DNA from: Lachnoclostridium sp. UBA1308
GTDB lineage: Bacteria > Bacillota > Clostridia > Lachnospirales > Lachnospiraceae
Direction: 5' to 3'
Assembly (NCBI GenBank): GCA_002307215.1
Contig: DBTU01000036.1
Coordinates: 1 to 16,535 of the forward strand
DNA length: 16,535 nucleotides
Of the stretch, positions 6,071 through 13,542 are shown in pieces. The first letter of the stretch is position 1, and each line of letters begins with the position of its first letter. Made by a program: the position numbers and the translations under genes. The notes beneath the pieces were generated by a model. That model had not been told where the DNA came from, ran no database searches, and worked only from the letters and a program-made list of their open reading frames with translations.

Positions 6071-7495
6071 TCATTTTGGCAAACAGCCCATATAATAAAA
6101 TCCCTTACTTTCTGCCAGATATACCTCAACAATTGTACCAATCAGTTTTACATCACCCGGAAAGTGTACCAAAAAATTATTGCTCAGTCTTCCGGTTAAA
6201 AGTGTCGGATCCTGCGTGTTCACTTCCTCCACCAGTACCTTTGCTATGGTATGCTCATCTTTACCTGCGGATTTTGCAGAACTAAGGTGAATCTCTTTCA
6301 GTAACCTGTCAAAGCGTTCCAACGCGACTGGCTCTTCTACCTGATTTTCCATGGTAGCTGCAGGAGTCCCCGTACGCTTTGAATAAATAAAGGTAAAGGC
6401 ACAGTCATACCCGACCTTCTTTACCACATCCATCGTATCTAAAAAATCCTCCTCGGTCTCACCGGGAAATCCGACAATAATATCCGTGGTCAGGGAAATA
6501 TCAGGCACCGCTGCCTTTAATTTATCCACTAAGGTTAGATAGCTTTCCTTCGTATAACGGCGATTCATCAGCGCAAGCAGCCTTGTGCTCCCCGATTGTA
6601 TCGGAAGATGCAGATGTCTGCAAATCTTCTTGCTGCCTTTCAAAACTTCAATCAGTTCGTCGGATAAGTCCTTCGGATGTGAAGTCATAAAACGGATTCT
6701 CTCTATCCCATCAATCTTCTCTATCTCTGTAAGAAGCTTCGCAAAGGTCATCGGTGTCGCAAGGTTTTTCCCATAGGAATTGACATTTTGTCCAAGAAGC
6801 ATTACTTCAATAACTCCATCCTTCGCAAGTTTCCGGATTTCTTCCAGGATGTCCTCTGCATTTCTGCTTCTCTCTCTGCCGCGTACATAAGGAACTATAC
6901 AATAGCTACAGAAATTATTACAGCCAAACATGATATTAACTCCTGCTTTGAAGCTACATTTACGTTCACTTGGAAGGCTTTCCACAATCATGTCGGTATC
7001 CTTCCATAAATCAATGACCATTCGTTTGGAATCAAGTCTGATCTGAAGAAGCTCTGCAAGTTTAAAGATGTTATGAGTACCAAAGATAATATCCACAAAG
7101 CGATAGCTGTTTTTTATCTTTTCAACTGCAGAGGCCTCTTGCATCATACAGCCGCATAGGGCAATCAACATTCCCGGATGGTTCTTCTTTAATGTACCCA
7201 GAAATCCCAGACGCCCATATACTCTGTTATTCGCATTTTCTCTGACGGTACATGTGTTATAGAGCACAAAATCTGCATTCTCCGACTCCGTCTCTTCATA
7301 TCCGATCTGTTTTAGAATTCCCGAGATTTTCTCGGAATCCCTAGAATTCATCTGACAGCCGAAGGTTTCTATATGATAGGTTTTTCTCTGCCCTGTTTTT
7401 TCATATTCCTGATCGAAGCCAATCTTTAATTCATTGATAATCTGCAACTGTTTTGCAGCTTCGAGGTCATTTCCATTAGTATTTTTATTATCCAT
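6071..7495 (-). CDS. miaB: tRNA-2-methylthio-N6-dimethylallyladenosine synthase
   Basis: MiaB is a radical-SAM methylthiotransferase that adds a methylthio group to N6-isopentenyladenosine at position 37 of tRNAs reading codons that start with U. The 474-residue protein shows all three parts. The N-terminal domain binds one iron-sulfur cluster through C47 (FGCQMN), C82 (NTCTVRENA) and C116 (CGCMMQE). The radical-SAM core has C192, C196 and C199 in GCNNFCSYC. A C-terminal TRAM domain starts near EEVNTQDPTLLTGR. The VPYVRGRERSR segment after the CxxxCxxC motif is typical of MiaB. The first 40 residues are a polar extension, as in Bacillus YmcB. The ATG follows GGAG, 42 nt after the M14 gene, so it is probably the last gene of the long cluster. 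Confidence 0.97.
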   Translation of the reverse strand: MDNKNTNGNDLEAAKQLQIINELKIGFDQEYEKTGQRKTYHIETFGCQMNSRDSEKISGILKQIGYEETESENADFVLYNTCTVRENANNRVYGRLGFLGTLKKNHPGMLIALCGCMMQEASAVEKIKNSYRFVDIIFGTHNIFKLAELLQIRLDSKRMVIDLWKDTDMIVESLPSERKCSFKAGVNIMFGCNNFCSYCIVPYVRGRERSRNAEDILEEIRKLAKDGVIEVMLLGQNVNSYGKNLATPMTFAKLLTEIEKIDGIERIRFMTSHPKDLSDELIEVLKGSKKICRHLHLPIQSGSTRLLALMNRRYTKESYLTLVDKLKAAVPDISLTTDIIVGFPGETEEDFLDTMDVVKKVGYDCAFTFIYSKRTGTPAATMENQVEEPVALERFDRLLKEIHLSSAKSAGKDEHTIAKVLVEEVNTQDPTLLTGRLSNNFLVHFPGDVKLIGTIVEVYLAESKGFYYMGCLPK

Positions 7496-7537
7496 TGCTT
7501 CTCCGACTGTCCTTCCTTATGTATCAACTTCTTTTTC

Positions 7538-8506
7538 CTATATTATCATGCTTCCAAATTCTGAAACTACCATCTTCAGTTCCTCAAAGACAGGCTGCCT
7601 GTAATCTATGCTCAGTGGGAACTGTGCGGTTTCCGGGGTGGTTTCTATCGTAAGCGCAGGCTTACTAAAATTTTCACTATAGTAATGTACGGTATTACCG
7701 CCCGTATCTCCTACTTCAATCTCATCCTCCGGGGGAACTAATTCATAATTTGTAATCTCCGTCAAACGAGTCGCAATCCTTAATTGTTTCTCATTATAAG
7801 AATCAGGCATGATGCTTCTGTAATAATAAATCTGATTTCCTCTGGAATGAAAGTCCAGAAACCCCTTGGTTAAGTATTTGCGAAACAGGCTAATTAAAGC
7901 TTTAGTTTCACTTTCACTGGCCGGTTCATCATTTTCTGATTTTGGTTTCCATAATTTACTCGGAAAGTTCCTGTTAATATCAATACCTCTGGCATTGTAT
8001 TTCCAATCTTCGTATGGAATTTGCATCGAAATGCACTTTTCCCGAAGGTTTACATCCTGAATTGCTTCAAAACCATTTAGGGCTATCATATAGCCGTCCG
8101 GGTTTAACAACGGTACAAAAAGGATTGTAAAAGTCTGCAAAAGCTCATAAATACAGGTGCCGTATAACAACTGTCCATATTCTGCTTCCATATGATAGGT
8201 AGGTGTTTTTAGCTTTTTTTTCATACTGCTTTTTTGCAGTTTATAATTACTGTATAAATCCGCATAATATTCTACCATCCCTAGAAGTACCACCGGATTG
8301 ACCGTTTCTCTTGCATGGACGCCTCCACAGCAAATCATATACTGCTGTCCTATTCCCAGTTTTAGCATAAGGATGTCACGATTGTCATGGGATTTGCCAA
8401 TCGTGACACACTGTAATATATTCTGATATTTTATTGCAATTTTTTCCGCATCGGATAAAAAATTATCATATAACCGATATGGCCCGTTAAAGTCTATCAT
8501 AACCAT
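7538..8506 (-). CDS. M14 family zinc carboxypeptidase, apparently cytoplasmic
   Basis: The 322-residue protein has the metallocarboxypeptidase signature in order: H64 and E67 in GGVHARETVNP and H220 in FLDFHSRG as zinc ligands, NRNFP (about 178-182, substrate carboxylate binding), and the catalytic Glu E288 in ALTIETTP. All needed residues are present, so it should be active. Relatives cleave C-terminal amino acids or, in the gamma-D-glutamyl-diamino-acid branch, peptidoglycan peptides. The substrate cannot be decided here. The N-terminus (MVMIDFNGPY) has no signal peptide and there is no membrane helix, so the enzyme should stay in the cytoplasm; recycling of cell-wall peptides is one possibility. 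Two start codons lie six bases apart (8506 and 8500). It sits 42 nt before miaB and about 125 nt after hflC. Confidence 0.88.
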   Translation of the reverse strand: MVMIDFNGPYRLYDNFLSDAEKIAIKYQNILQCVTIGKSHDNRDILMLKLGIGQQYMICCGGVHARETVNPVVLLGMVEYYADLYSNYKLQKSSMKKKLKTPTYHMEAEYGQLLYGTCIYELLQTFTILFVPLLNPDGYMIALNGFEAIQDVNLREKCISMQIPYEDWKYNARGIDINRNFPSKLWKPKSENDEPASESETKALISLFRKYLTKGFLDFHSRGNQIYYYRSIMPDSYNEKQLRIATRLTEITNYELVPPEDEIEVGDTGGNTVHYYSENFSKPALTIETTPETAQFPLSIDYRQPVFEELKMVVSEFGSMII

Positions 8507-8525
8507 CCTAACCCCCGTGTCATTT

Positions 8526-8547
8526 TCATCATATCATTCTATGATGA
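8526..8547. repeat. Inverted repeat between hflC and the M14 peptidase gene
   Basis: TCATCATA (8526-8533) pairs perfectly with TATGATGA (8540-8547) around a 6-nt loop. On the plus strand it is followed by CTTTTTC. On the minus strand the following sequence is A-rich, so it is not a good terminator for hflC. It could be a partial attenuator or an operator for the genes that follow. Confidence 0.4.
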
Positions 8548-8631
8548 CTTTTTCATAATATGACAAGGAATTGTTCTAATGTATCGTTATGATAAAATTT
8601 ATTATGATTTTCCATGTTTATACATCACTAA

Positions 8632-9513
8632 TTAATCGATCTTATTAAAAATCTGAGCCATCGGAGAATCCGAAGAGAGAATTAAGGTCTTATTATCTCC
8701 CGTTAACGATGCTTTCGCCGCATCCAGCGCTCTTACAAAGGTATAAAAATCGCTTCTGGATGGATCGGAATATGCAGCTGATAGAATTCTCATGTATTCC
8801 GATTCACCTTCTGCAATTGTCTTTGCAGCTTCTGTCTCGGCATTGGAGATACTGATTGCTACTTCTTTGTCCGTCTCATTATGAATTTTCTGGGCATCAG
8901 ACTCTCCTGTTGCAGTATAGGTAGCGGCTATCTGGGCTCGCTCAGAGATCATTCTCTGATATACGGCTTCCTTGTTTGCGCTTGGTAAATCAAGTCGCTT
9001 TGTCTCTACAGAGATTAATTCAATACCATATTTGCTCATGGAATCTCCGATATTCTCCATAAATGCATTGTTTAATGTTCCGTCACGTCCGCTAATGACA
9101 TCCGTCTGTGCCAAGTTGCTGATAACACCCTTAACCGACTTATAGACGTTCGTATCGAGTCTGCTCTCGGCAGAGGTAACCGAGGAACTAAGCGACTGAG
9201 CAAACTTTAACGGATCAATAATCTTCCAGAGAACATAGCAATCTACGACCATCGTCTTCTTATCCTTTGTTATTACATCTGATTCCGTCATATCATAGAA
9301 CTGTATATTCTTTGGAATTACATAAGCCTCATCGATAAACGGTGTCTTAAGGGATATGCCTGCTGTATAGTTGATATGAACAATTTTGCCAAACCTCTTA
9401 ATTACACTATACTCATTTTCCTTGGTGATTACTACGGATGAGACTAAGATGATAATGGCAGCAATCAAAAGGAACAGTATTAAAATCATAGATATTTTTT
9501 TTGATTTTTTCAT
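8632..9513 (-). CDS. hflC: Protease modulator HflC, SPFH/prohibitin family
   Basis: HflC and HflK form a large membrane ring that in Escherichia coli surrounds and modulates the FtsH protease. The 293-residue protein has an N-terminal membrane helix (about 7-29) with a basic cytoplasmic start (MKKSKK), then the SPFH domain (ENEYSVIKRFGKIV through SVETKRLDLP), then an Ala/Glu-rich helical region (about 190-235), then a C-terminal segment ending in SSDSPMAQIFNKID. Its ATG overlaps the hflK stop codon in the sequence ATGA, so the two are translationally coupled; GGAGTGG precedes it. No ftsH gene is in the window. The assignment as HflC rather than another SPFH protein rests on the pairing and on the family-like DLPSANKEAVYQRMISERAQ stretch. 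Confidence 0.93.
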   Translation of the reverse strand: MKKSKKISMILILFLLIAAIIILVSSVVITKENEYSVIKRFGKIVHINYTAGISLKTPFIDEAYVIPKNIQFYDMTESDVITKDKKTMVVDCYVLWKIIDPLKFAQSLSSSVTSAESRLDTNVYKSVKGVISNLAQTDVISGRDGTLNNAFMENIGDSMSKYGIELISVETKRLDLPSANKEAVYQRMISERAQIAATYTATGESDAQKIHNETDKEVAISISNAETEAAKTIAEGESEYMRILSAAYSDPSRSDFYTFVRALDAAKASLTGDNKTLILSSDSPMAQIFNKID

Positions 9514-10478
9514 TTGGTTTCCACTCCTTCCGTAAATGTATCAAGGGGTAATATCTTCTGAACTCCGGAATCACTGTCATCAATAATTACCTTTAAGGAA
9601 GGAAGAACGTCCTCCATTGCCTCATAAAACATTCTTTGCTTCGTAATCAAAGGATACTTAATATATTCTGCATATACTTCATTAAATCTTGCCACCTCAC
9701 CATTTGCCTCGTTCACACGTTTTGCTTTTGTGGTTTCTGCTTCCTTGAGTACCTTATCCACTTTGGCATCTGCCTGCGGAAGTTGCTCATTCTGATACTT
9801 GTTTGCATTATTAATCGCCGTATCCGCTGCCTGCTTTGCTGTTTCCACTGATTTAAAGGCAGCAACAACCTCATCCGTCGGCGGTTGCGCATCCTGAATT
9901 GTAATATTAACCAATTGGATGCCGATATCTTGCTTTAAAAGCTTCTCTAGAATCAATTCCTTAATTGCAGCTTGAATCTCAGATTTTCCTGTGGTAATTA
10001 CACTATCAACATCATAGCCACCCACTGTCATACGGATACTGCTCTGTGCTATATTTTTCAATATGGTAACCGGTTCCACCGAAGCATAAAGTGCTTTCAC
10101 CGGATCGGATACCTTATATTCCACAAAGAAGTCAACATTTACAAAATTATAATCCTTGGTAATCATTAAGGCCTCTTCTTCTATTGTCGCATTGGTTTTC
10201 GTATCATAACCGATTGCAAAGCCCCTTATTGTGGTGTCCACTTTCTGTACATTCTGGACAAATGGAAACTTAAAATGCAGACCGGCTGTATTTACCGCTT
10301 TAGCAGCTCCGAAGGTCGTAACTACCGCTTGCTCCTGCTCCTTGATGGTATAAATCGAATTAAAGGCAATTATTATTAGTAAAACTAATAATAATAGTCC
10401 GATCATAAGCTTGCCAAATCTCTTAAAAAAACCCTGTAAATCAGATTTTGGTGGGAAATCATAAACGTTTTCTGCCAT
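9510..10478 (-). CDS. hflK: Protease modulator HflK, SPFH/prohibitin family
   Basis: The partner of HflC. The 322 residues comprise a short polar N-terminus (MAENVYDFPPKSD), one membrane helix (about 23-42), the SPFH domain, and a long coiled-coil region. The segment TIQDAQPPTDEVVAAF, followed by an Ala/Lys/Gln-rich helix with NKYQNEQLPQAD, is the classic HflK pattern. It is shorter than the proteobacterial protein, lacking the long Gly/Pro-rich N-terminal tail. The ATG is preceded by AGGAG at seven bases. It starts 69 nt after proA, and a degenerate repeat fills most of that spacer. The promoter is not obvious, so it is probably read through from the proline genes. Quality control of membrane proteins is the likely role. 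Confidence 0.93.
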   Translation of the reverse strand: MAENVYDFPPKSDLQGFFKRFGKLMIGLLLLVLLIIIAFNSIYTIKEQEQAVVTTFGAAKAVNTAGLHFKFPFVQNVQKVDTTIRGFAIGYDTKTNATIEEEALMITKDYNFVNVDFFVEYKVSDPVKALYASVEPVTILKNIAQSSIRMTVGGYDVDSVITTGKSEIQAAIKELILEKLLKQDIGIQLVNITIQDAQPPTDEVVAAFKSVETAKQAADTAINNANKYQNEQLPQADAKVDKVLKEAETTKAKRVNEANGEVARFNEVYAEYIKYPLITKQRMFYEAMEDVLPSLKVIIDDSDSGVQKILPLDTFTEGVETK

Positions 10479-10502
10479 TGTTTTCTCCTATATTCTCTGT
10501 TA

Positions 10503-10558
10503 TTTTGTGTATTACTTTCTTGTTTTGTATTACAATCTTATTTTTTATTACTTTCTTA
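10503..10558. repeat. Degenerate 18-20 bp tandem repeat at the proA 3' end
   Basis: Three related T-rich units follow one another on the plus strand: 10503-10522, 10523-10540 and 10541-10558. Each starts with TTTT and contains ATTAC then a TCTT-like end. TATTACTTTCTT recurs exactly at 10510-10521 and 10546-10557. The unit at 10541-10558 includes the proA stop codon and last codons, so the other units look like decayed copies of the gene's 3' end. Confidence 0.55.
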
Positions 10559-11795
10559 TCTGTCCGTTACCAAAAATAATGTACTTCGTAGTAGTTAAAG
10601 CCTTTAAGCCCATCGGCCCTCTCGCATGCAGCTTCTGCGTACTGATACCGATTTCGGCACCGAAACCGAATTCATTACCATCGGTAAATCTTGTGGAAGC
10701 ATTGACATAGACCGCCGCTGAGTCTATCTCATTTAAAAACTTCATTGCATGATCATAATCCTTCGTTACAATTGCTTCCGAATGCTTTGTACTGTAGTGA
10801 TTGATATGTGCAATTGCCTCCTCAATACTGTCAACCACCTTGAGGGATATGAGCTTATCCAGATATTCGGTTGCATAATCCTCTTCCAAAGCAGGTACAA
10901 ACCCCGCGCAGATTTCACAACCACGCTCATCCGATCGAATTTCAACTTCCTTTGCATGAAGTCTGTCATAGAGTAGGGGTAAAAATTCCTCGCTTATATT
11001 CCGATGAATTACCAGTGACTCACAAGCATTGCAAACACCAAGTCTCTGCGTCTTTGCATTATCTATGATATCAAGTGCCATTGTAAAATCAGCATATTCG
11101 TCAACATATACGTGACAGTTACCGGTTCCTGTCTCAATTACCGGAATTGTACTGCTTTCTACAACTGTCTTAATAAGTCCCGAACCGCCACGTGGAATCA
11201 ATACATCTATGTATTTATTCAGACGCATGAAGTCTCTGGCGACATCCCGCGAGGTATCTTCTATCAGCAATAGTGAATCCTCATTGCAGCCGCAGGACTT
11301 AAGTGCAACTCTCAAGACCTTTACGATTGCTGTATTGGATTGAATTGCATCACTACCTCCTCGTAATATGACTGCATTACCTGTCTTAAAGCATAAGCCG
11401 AAGGCATCTGCCGTAACATTAGGTCTGGATTCATAGATAATTCCAATGACACCCAGGGGAACTACCTTCTGCCCGATTGTAAGTCCGTTCGGACGAAGCG
11501 TCATGGATAGGACCTCACCGATTGGATCCTGCAAGGACCGTATCTGAAGCAGACCATCCGACATATCCTGAATACGTTCATTCGTCAGGCGTAGTCTATC
11601 TACCAAGGAGCTCTTCACTCCATGTTCTACAGCCGTCTTCATGTCCATTTCATTTGCCGCCAAGATCTCCTTCTTACAATGAAGCAGCGCCTCGGCACAA
11701 GCCTTCAATGCCTCGTTTTTCTTTTCTTGATTACACTGACCTAAGGAAATGGATGCTTTCTTTGCACGATTTCCCAAATCCTCTAAATAACTCAT
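10548..11795 (-). CDS. proA: Glutamate-5-semialdehyde dehydrogenase (gamma-glutamyl phosphate reductase)
   Basis: ProA reduces L-glutamyl 5-phosphate, made by ProB, to glutamate-5-semialdehyde with NADPH. The product closes spontaneously to pyrroline-5-carboxylate, the substrate of ProC. The 415-residue length is typical. It belongs to the aldehyde dehydrogenase fold: VPLGVIGIIYESRPNVT (113-129), the cofactor-binding LRGGSDA region (144-150), IPRGGSGLI (200-208), and the catalytic Cys255 in RLGVCNACES. The C-terminal FGFGAEIGISTQKLHARGPMGLKALTT motif is complete. The ATG has a near-perfect GGAGG five bases upstream. Unlike many bacteria, where proB and proA are adjacent, here fthC lies between them. 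It starts 44 nt after fthC and probably shares its transcript. Confidence 0.97.
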   Translation of the reverse strand: MSYLEDLGNRAKKASISLGQCNQEKKNEALKACAEALLHCKKEILAANEMDMKTAVEHGVKSSLVDRLRLTNERIQDMSDGLLQIRSLQDPIGEVLSMTLRPNGLTIGQKVVPLGVIGIIYESRPNVTADAFGLCFKTGNAVILRGGSDAIQSNTAIVKVLRVALKSCGCNEDSLLLIEDTSRDVARDFMRLNKYIDVLIPRGGSGLIKTVVESSTIPVIETGTGNCHVYVDEYADFTMALDIIDNAKTQRLGVCNACESLVIHRNISEEFLPLLYDRLHAKEVEIRSDERGCEICAGFVPALEEDYATEYLDKLISLKVVDSIEEAIAHINHYSTKHSEAIVTKDYDHAMKFLNEIDSAAVYVNASTRFTDGNEFGFGAEIGISTQKLHARGPMGLKALTTTKYIIFGNGQIRK

Positions 11796-11839
11796 AGTTA
11801 CCTCCGTTCTCCACCTAAAGTGGCTGACTGTGACATAGA

Positions 11840-12499
11840 TTATTCTATCGATTGAAAACTTTCGATCAGTTTCGTTGGTGTAAGTACCGCATCTGCTTTC
11901 ACATCATAAATATCAGCGTCGATTTTCTCAACTAACTGTATATCATAAGCAAGGGCAATTTTATAAAATTTTATGTTTTCATGGATTGATAAATACCTGT
12001 CATAATATCCGGCTCCATATCCAATCCGGTTACCATAAGAATCAAAGGCCAGTCCGGGCAGAAGCATTAGTAAATGAAAGCAGAAATCCATCGGCTCAGG
12101 ACAAGTTGTGCTTTCGTCAGATAACTTGCCCTGAGGTACCGCATCAGTAGTACCTAATGGTTCACAAAGAAATCGGTTACACTCCTCCTTCGGAGGCTCT
12201 AAAATACCATAATGGTTTAACTCAAGTCCTTCTAGATTATTAATCTTATAAAATTCCATGTCTTTGCCGATGACTCTTGGAATATATACACCTTTACCCT
12301 CTGACAGAGCCTGAAGAATAATTTCTTTGGTATCTACTTCCGACAAAAATGACAAATACATAAATAACAAGCGACATTTCTTGTAGCTTTCCGTCTGAAA
12401 TAATCGAATACGGATTTCTTTACTAAATACTTCCTGCTCCTTGGCTGTCAGACTGTCTCTTTGTACCCGTAGGGCTTGACGTATCTCATTCTTAGTCAT
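11840..12499 (-). CDS. fthC: 5-formyltetrahydrofolate cyclo-ligase
   Basis: This enzyme (5,10-methenyltetrahydrofolate synthetase) uses ATP to convert 5-formyltetrahydrofolate to 5,10-methenyltetrahydrofolate, returning a dead-end folate to one-carbon metabolism. Recognised by the N-terminal RQALRVQRDSLT pattern, the YLSFLSEVDT segment, the GILEPP motif, and the nucleotide-binding GYGAGYYDRYL motif (150-160). At 219 residues it is longer than most relatives (about 180-200). The extra length lies between GILEPP and the conserved LLPGLAFD, at about 107-136, a hydrophilic stretch with three cysteines (C107, C112, C133). The ATG is supported by GGGAAG. It is inserted between proB and proA, which share no direct pathway with it, and the spacer upstream is a tandem repeat. 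Confidence 0.93.
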   Translation of the reverse strand: MTKNEIRQALRVQRDSLTAKEQEVFSKEIRIRLFQTESYKKCRLLFMYLSFLSEVDTKEIILQALSEGKGVYIPRVIGKDMEFYKINNLEGLELNHYGILEPPKEECNRFLCEPLGTTDAVPQGKLSDESTTCPEPMDFCFHLLMLLPGLAFDSYGNRIGYGAGYYDRYLSIHENIKFYKIALAYDIQLVEKIDADIYDVKADAVLTPTKLIESFQSIE

Positions 12500-12532
12500 T
12501 AAAATCTTCCCATCTGTTTTTTACTGATACCA

Positions 12533-12677
12533 TTTTATTTCTTTTATTGTTTTACTTGTTTTACTTCTTTTACTGTTTTATTTCTTTTACTGTTTTATTT
12601 CTTTTATTGTTTTATTTCTTTTACTGTTTTATTTCTTTTACTGTTTTATTTCTTTTACTGTTTTATTTTTGATACTG
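12533..12677. repeat. 17-bp tandem repeat array running from the proB 3' end
   Basis: The plus-strand unit is TTTTATTTCTTTTACTG. Exact copies start at 12576, 12610, 12627 and 12644. Copies with one change start at 12533, 12559 and 12593. A 9-bp partial unit fills 12550-12558. The unit at 12661-12677 is diverged and encodes the last proB residues and the TAA stop, so the array seems to have grown from the gene end. As RNA it reads CAGUAAAAGAAAUAAAA, A-rich and unlikely to fold. It fills most of the 163-bp spacer to fthC. Confidence 0.92.
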
Positions 12678-13520
12678 TTTTGAGTTGATATAATCAATAA
12701 TATTAAAATTCTCAGCCTTGTTAGCTGCAAATAGGGTTCCTATTTCTTTTCCCTCGAAGATATGATTGATGTTTCTTACATTTTCCCCGTTCGTAATAAT
12801 CATATCTGCACCGGATGCTGTCGCAATATTTGCGGCTGAAACCTTAGTGGCCATCCCTCCGGTTCCTACCTTACTCGAGGAATCCTTTGCCATACTGTTC
12901 AGATTATCATCAATATTATCTACAAAAGCAATCAGCTTAGCATCTTTATTCATATGTGGATCATCCGTATACAGACCATCAATATCAGAGAGAAGAATTA
13001 AAAGATCTCCTCCAACCAGCGCCGTAACGATTGCAGATAAAGTATCATTATCCCCAAATTCCAGATCCAGCTCTTCAGTGGATACGGTATCATTTTCATT
13101 TACAATCGGTATTACACCAAGACGGAACAATTCCTGAAAGGTATTTGCCGCATTAAATCTGCTGACATCATTAATCATTGTATATTTCGTCATCAATATT
13201 TGTGCTGCCGTCTGGTTATATTCCGCAAACAACTTCTGATAGACCATCATGAGGCTTGCCTGCCCGACAGCTGCACATGCCTGCTTCATCGAACGTTCAA
13301 CCGGTCGATCCTTTAGGCCAAGCGCTTTTCGCCCCACTGCTATTGCACCTGAGGTAACTAAAATAACATCCTTACCCTGATTTCTTAAATCAGTCAATAT
13401 ACGGACAAGACGCTCCATTTTCTGGAGGTCAAGGCTTCCTGTCTCCTGATGGGTTAAGGAAGATGATCCTATTTTAATAACGATTCTTCTCCTATCCTTT
13501 AACATGGTTCTTATCTGCAT
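12663..13520 (-). CDS. proB: Glutamate 5-kinase, short form without PUA domain
   Basis: ProB phosphorylates L-glutamate with ATP to glutamyl 5-phosphate, the first and usually proline-inhibited step of proline synthesis. The amino-acid kinase fold is clear: IVIKIGSSSLT near the N-terminus, VTSGAIAVG, the NENDTVS and FGDNDTLSA substrate-binding motifs, LLSDIDGLYTDDP, and GTGGMATKVSAA for nucleotide binding. With the start chosen here it has 285 residues and ends soon after the kinase domain, so it lacks the C-terminal PUA domain of the 367-residue E. coli enzyme; short forms are common in Firmicutes. The frame is open upstream to an ATG at 13565, but that codon has no ribosome binding site, while ATG 13520 (MQIRTMLKDRRR) has GGAGGAG at six bases. 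The last codons form the first unit of the tandem repeat. Confidence 0.95.
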   Translation of the reverse strand: MQIRTMLKDRRRIVIKIGSSSLTHQETGSLDLQKMERLVRILTDLRNQGKDVILVTSGAIAVGRKALGLKDRPVERSMKQACAAVGQASLMMVYQKLFAEYNQTAAQILMTKYTMINDVSRFNAANTFQELFRLGVIPIVNENDTVSTEELDLEFGDNDTLSAIVTALVGGDLLILLSDIDGLYTDDPHMNKDAKLIAFVDNIDDNLNSMAKDSSSKVGTGGMATKVSAANIATASGADMIITNGENVRNINHIFEGKEIGTLFAANKAENFNIIDYINSKQYQK

Positions 13521-13526
13521 ATGTAT

Positions 13527-13533
13527 CTCCTCC
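13527..13533 (-). promoter_or_regulatory. Ribosome binding site that sets the proB start
   Basis: GGAGGAG on the minus strand lies six bases before ATG 13518-13520. The upstream in-frame ATG at 13565 lies inside the preceding gene and is preceded only by TGCTATCGC-type sequence without purine-rich complementarity, so the shorter proB is preferred. Confidence 0.8.
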
Positions 13534-13542
13534 AAAATAATA

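Noticed and set aside
12533..12677. CRISPR-like array
   Set aside because: The 17-bp units are contiguous with no unique spacers, are low complexity and no cas genes are nearby.
12766..13137. Plus-strand 123-codon open frame opposite proB
   Set aside because: It lies wholly within the conserved proB coding sequence, and its translation has no recognisable motif.
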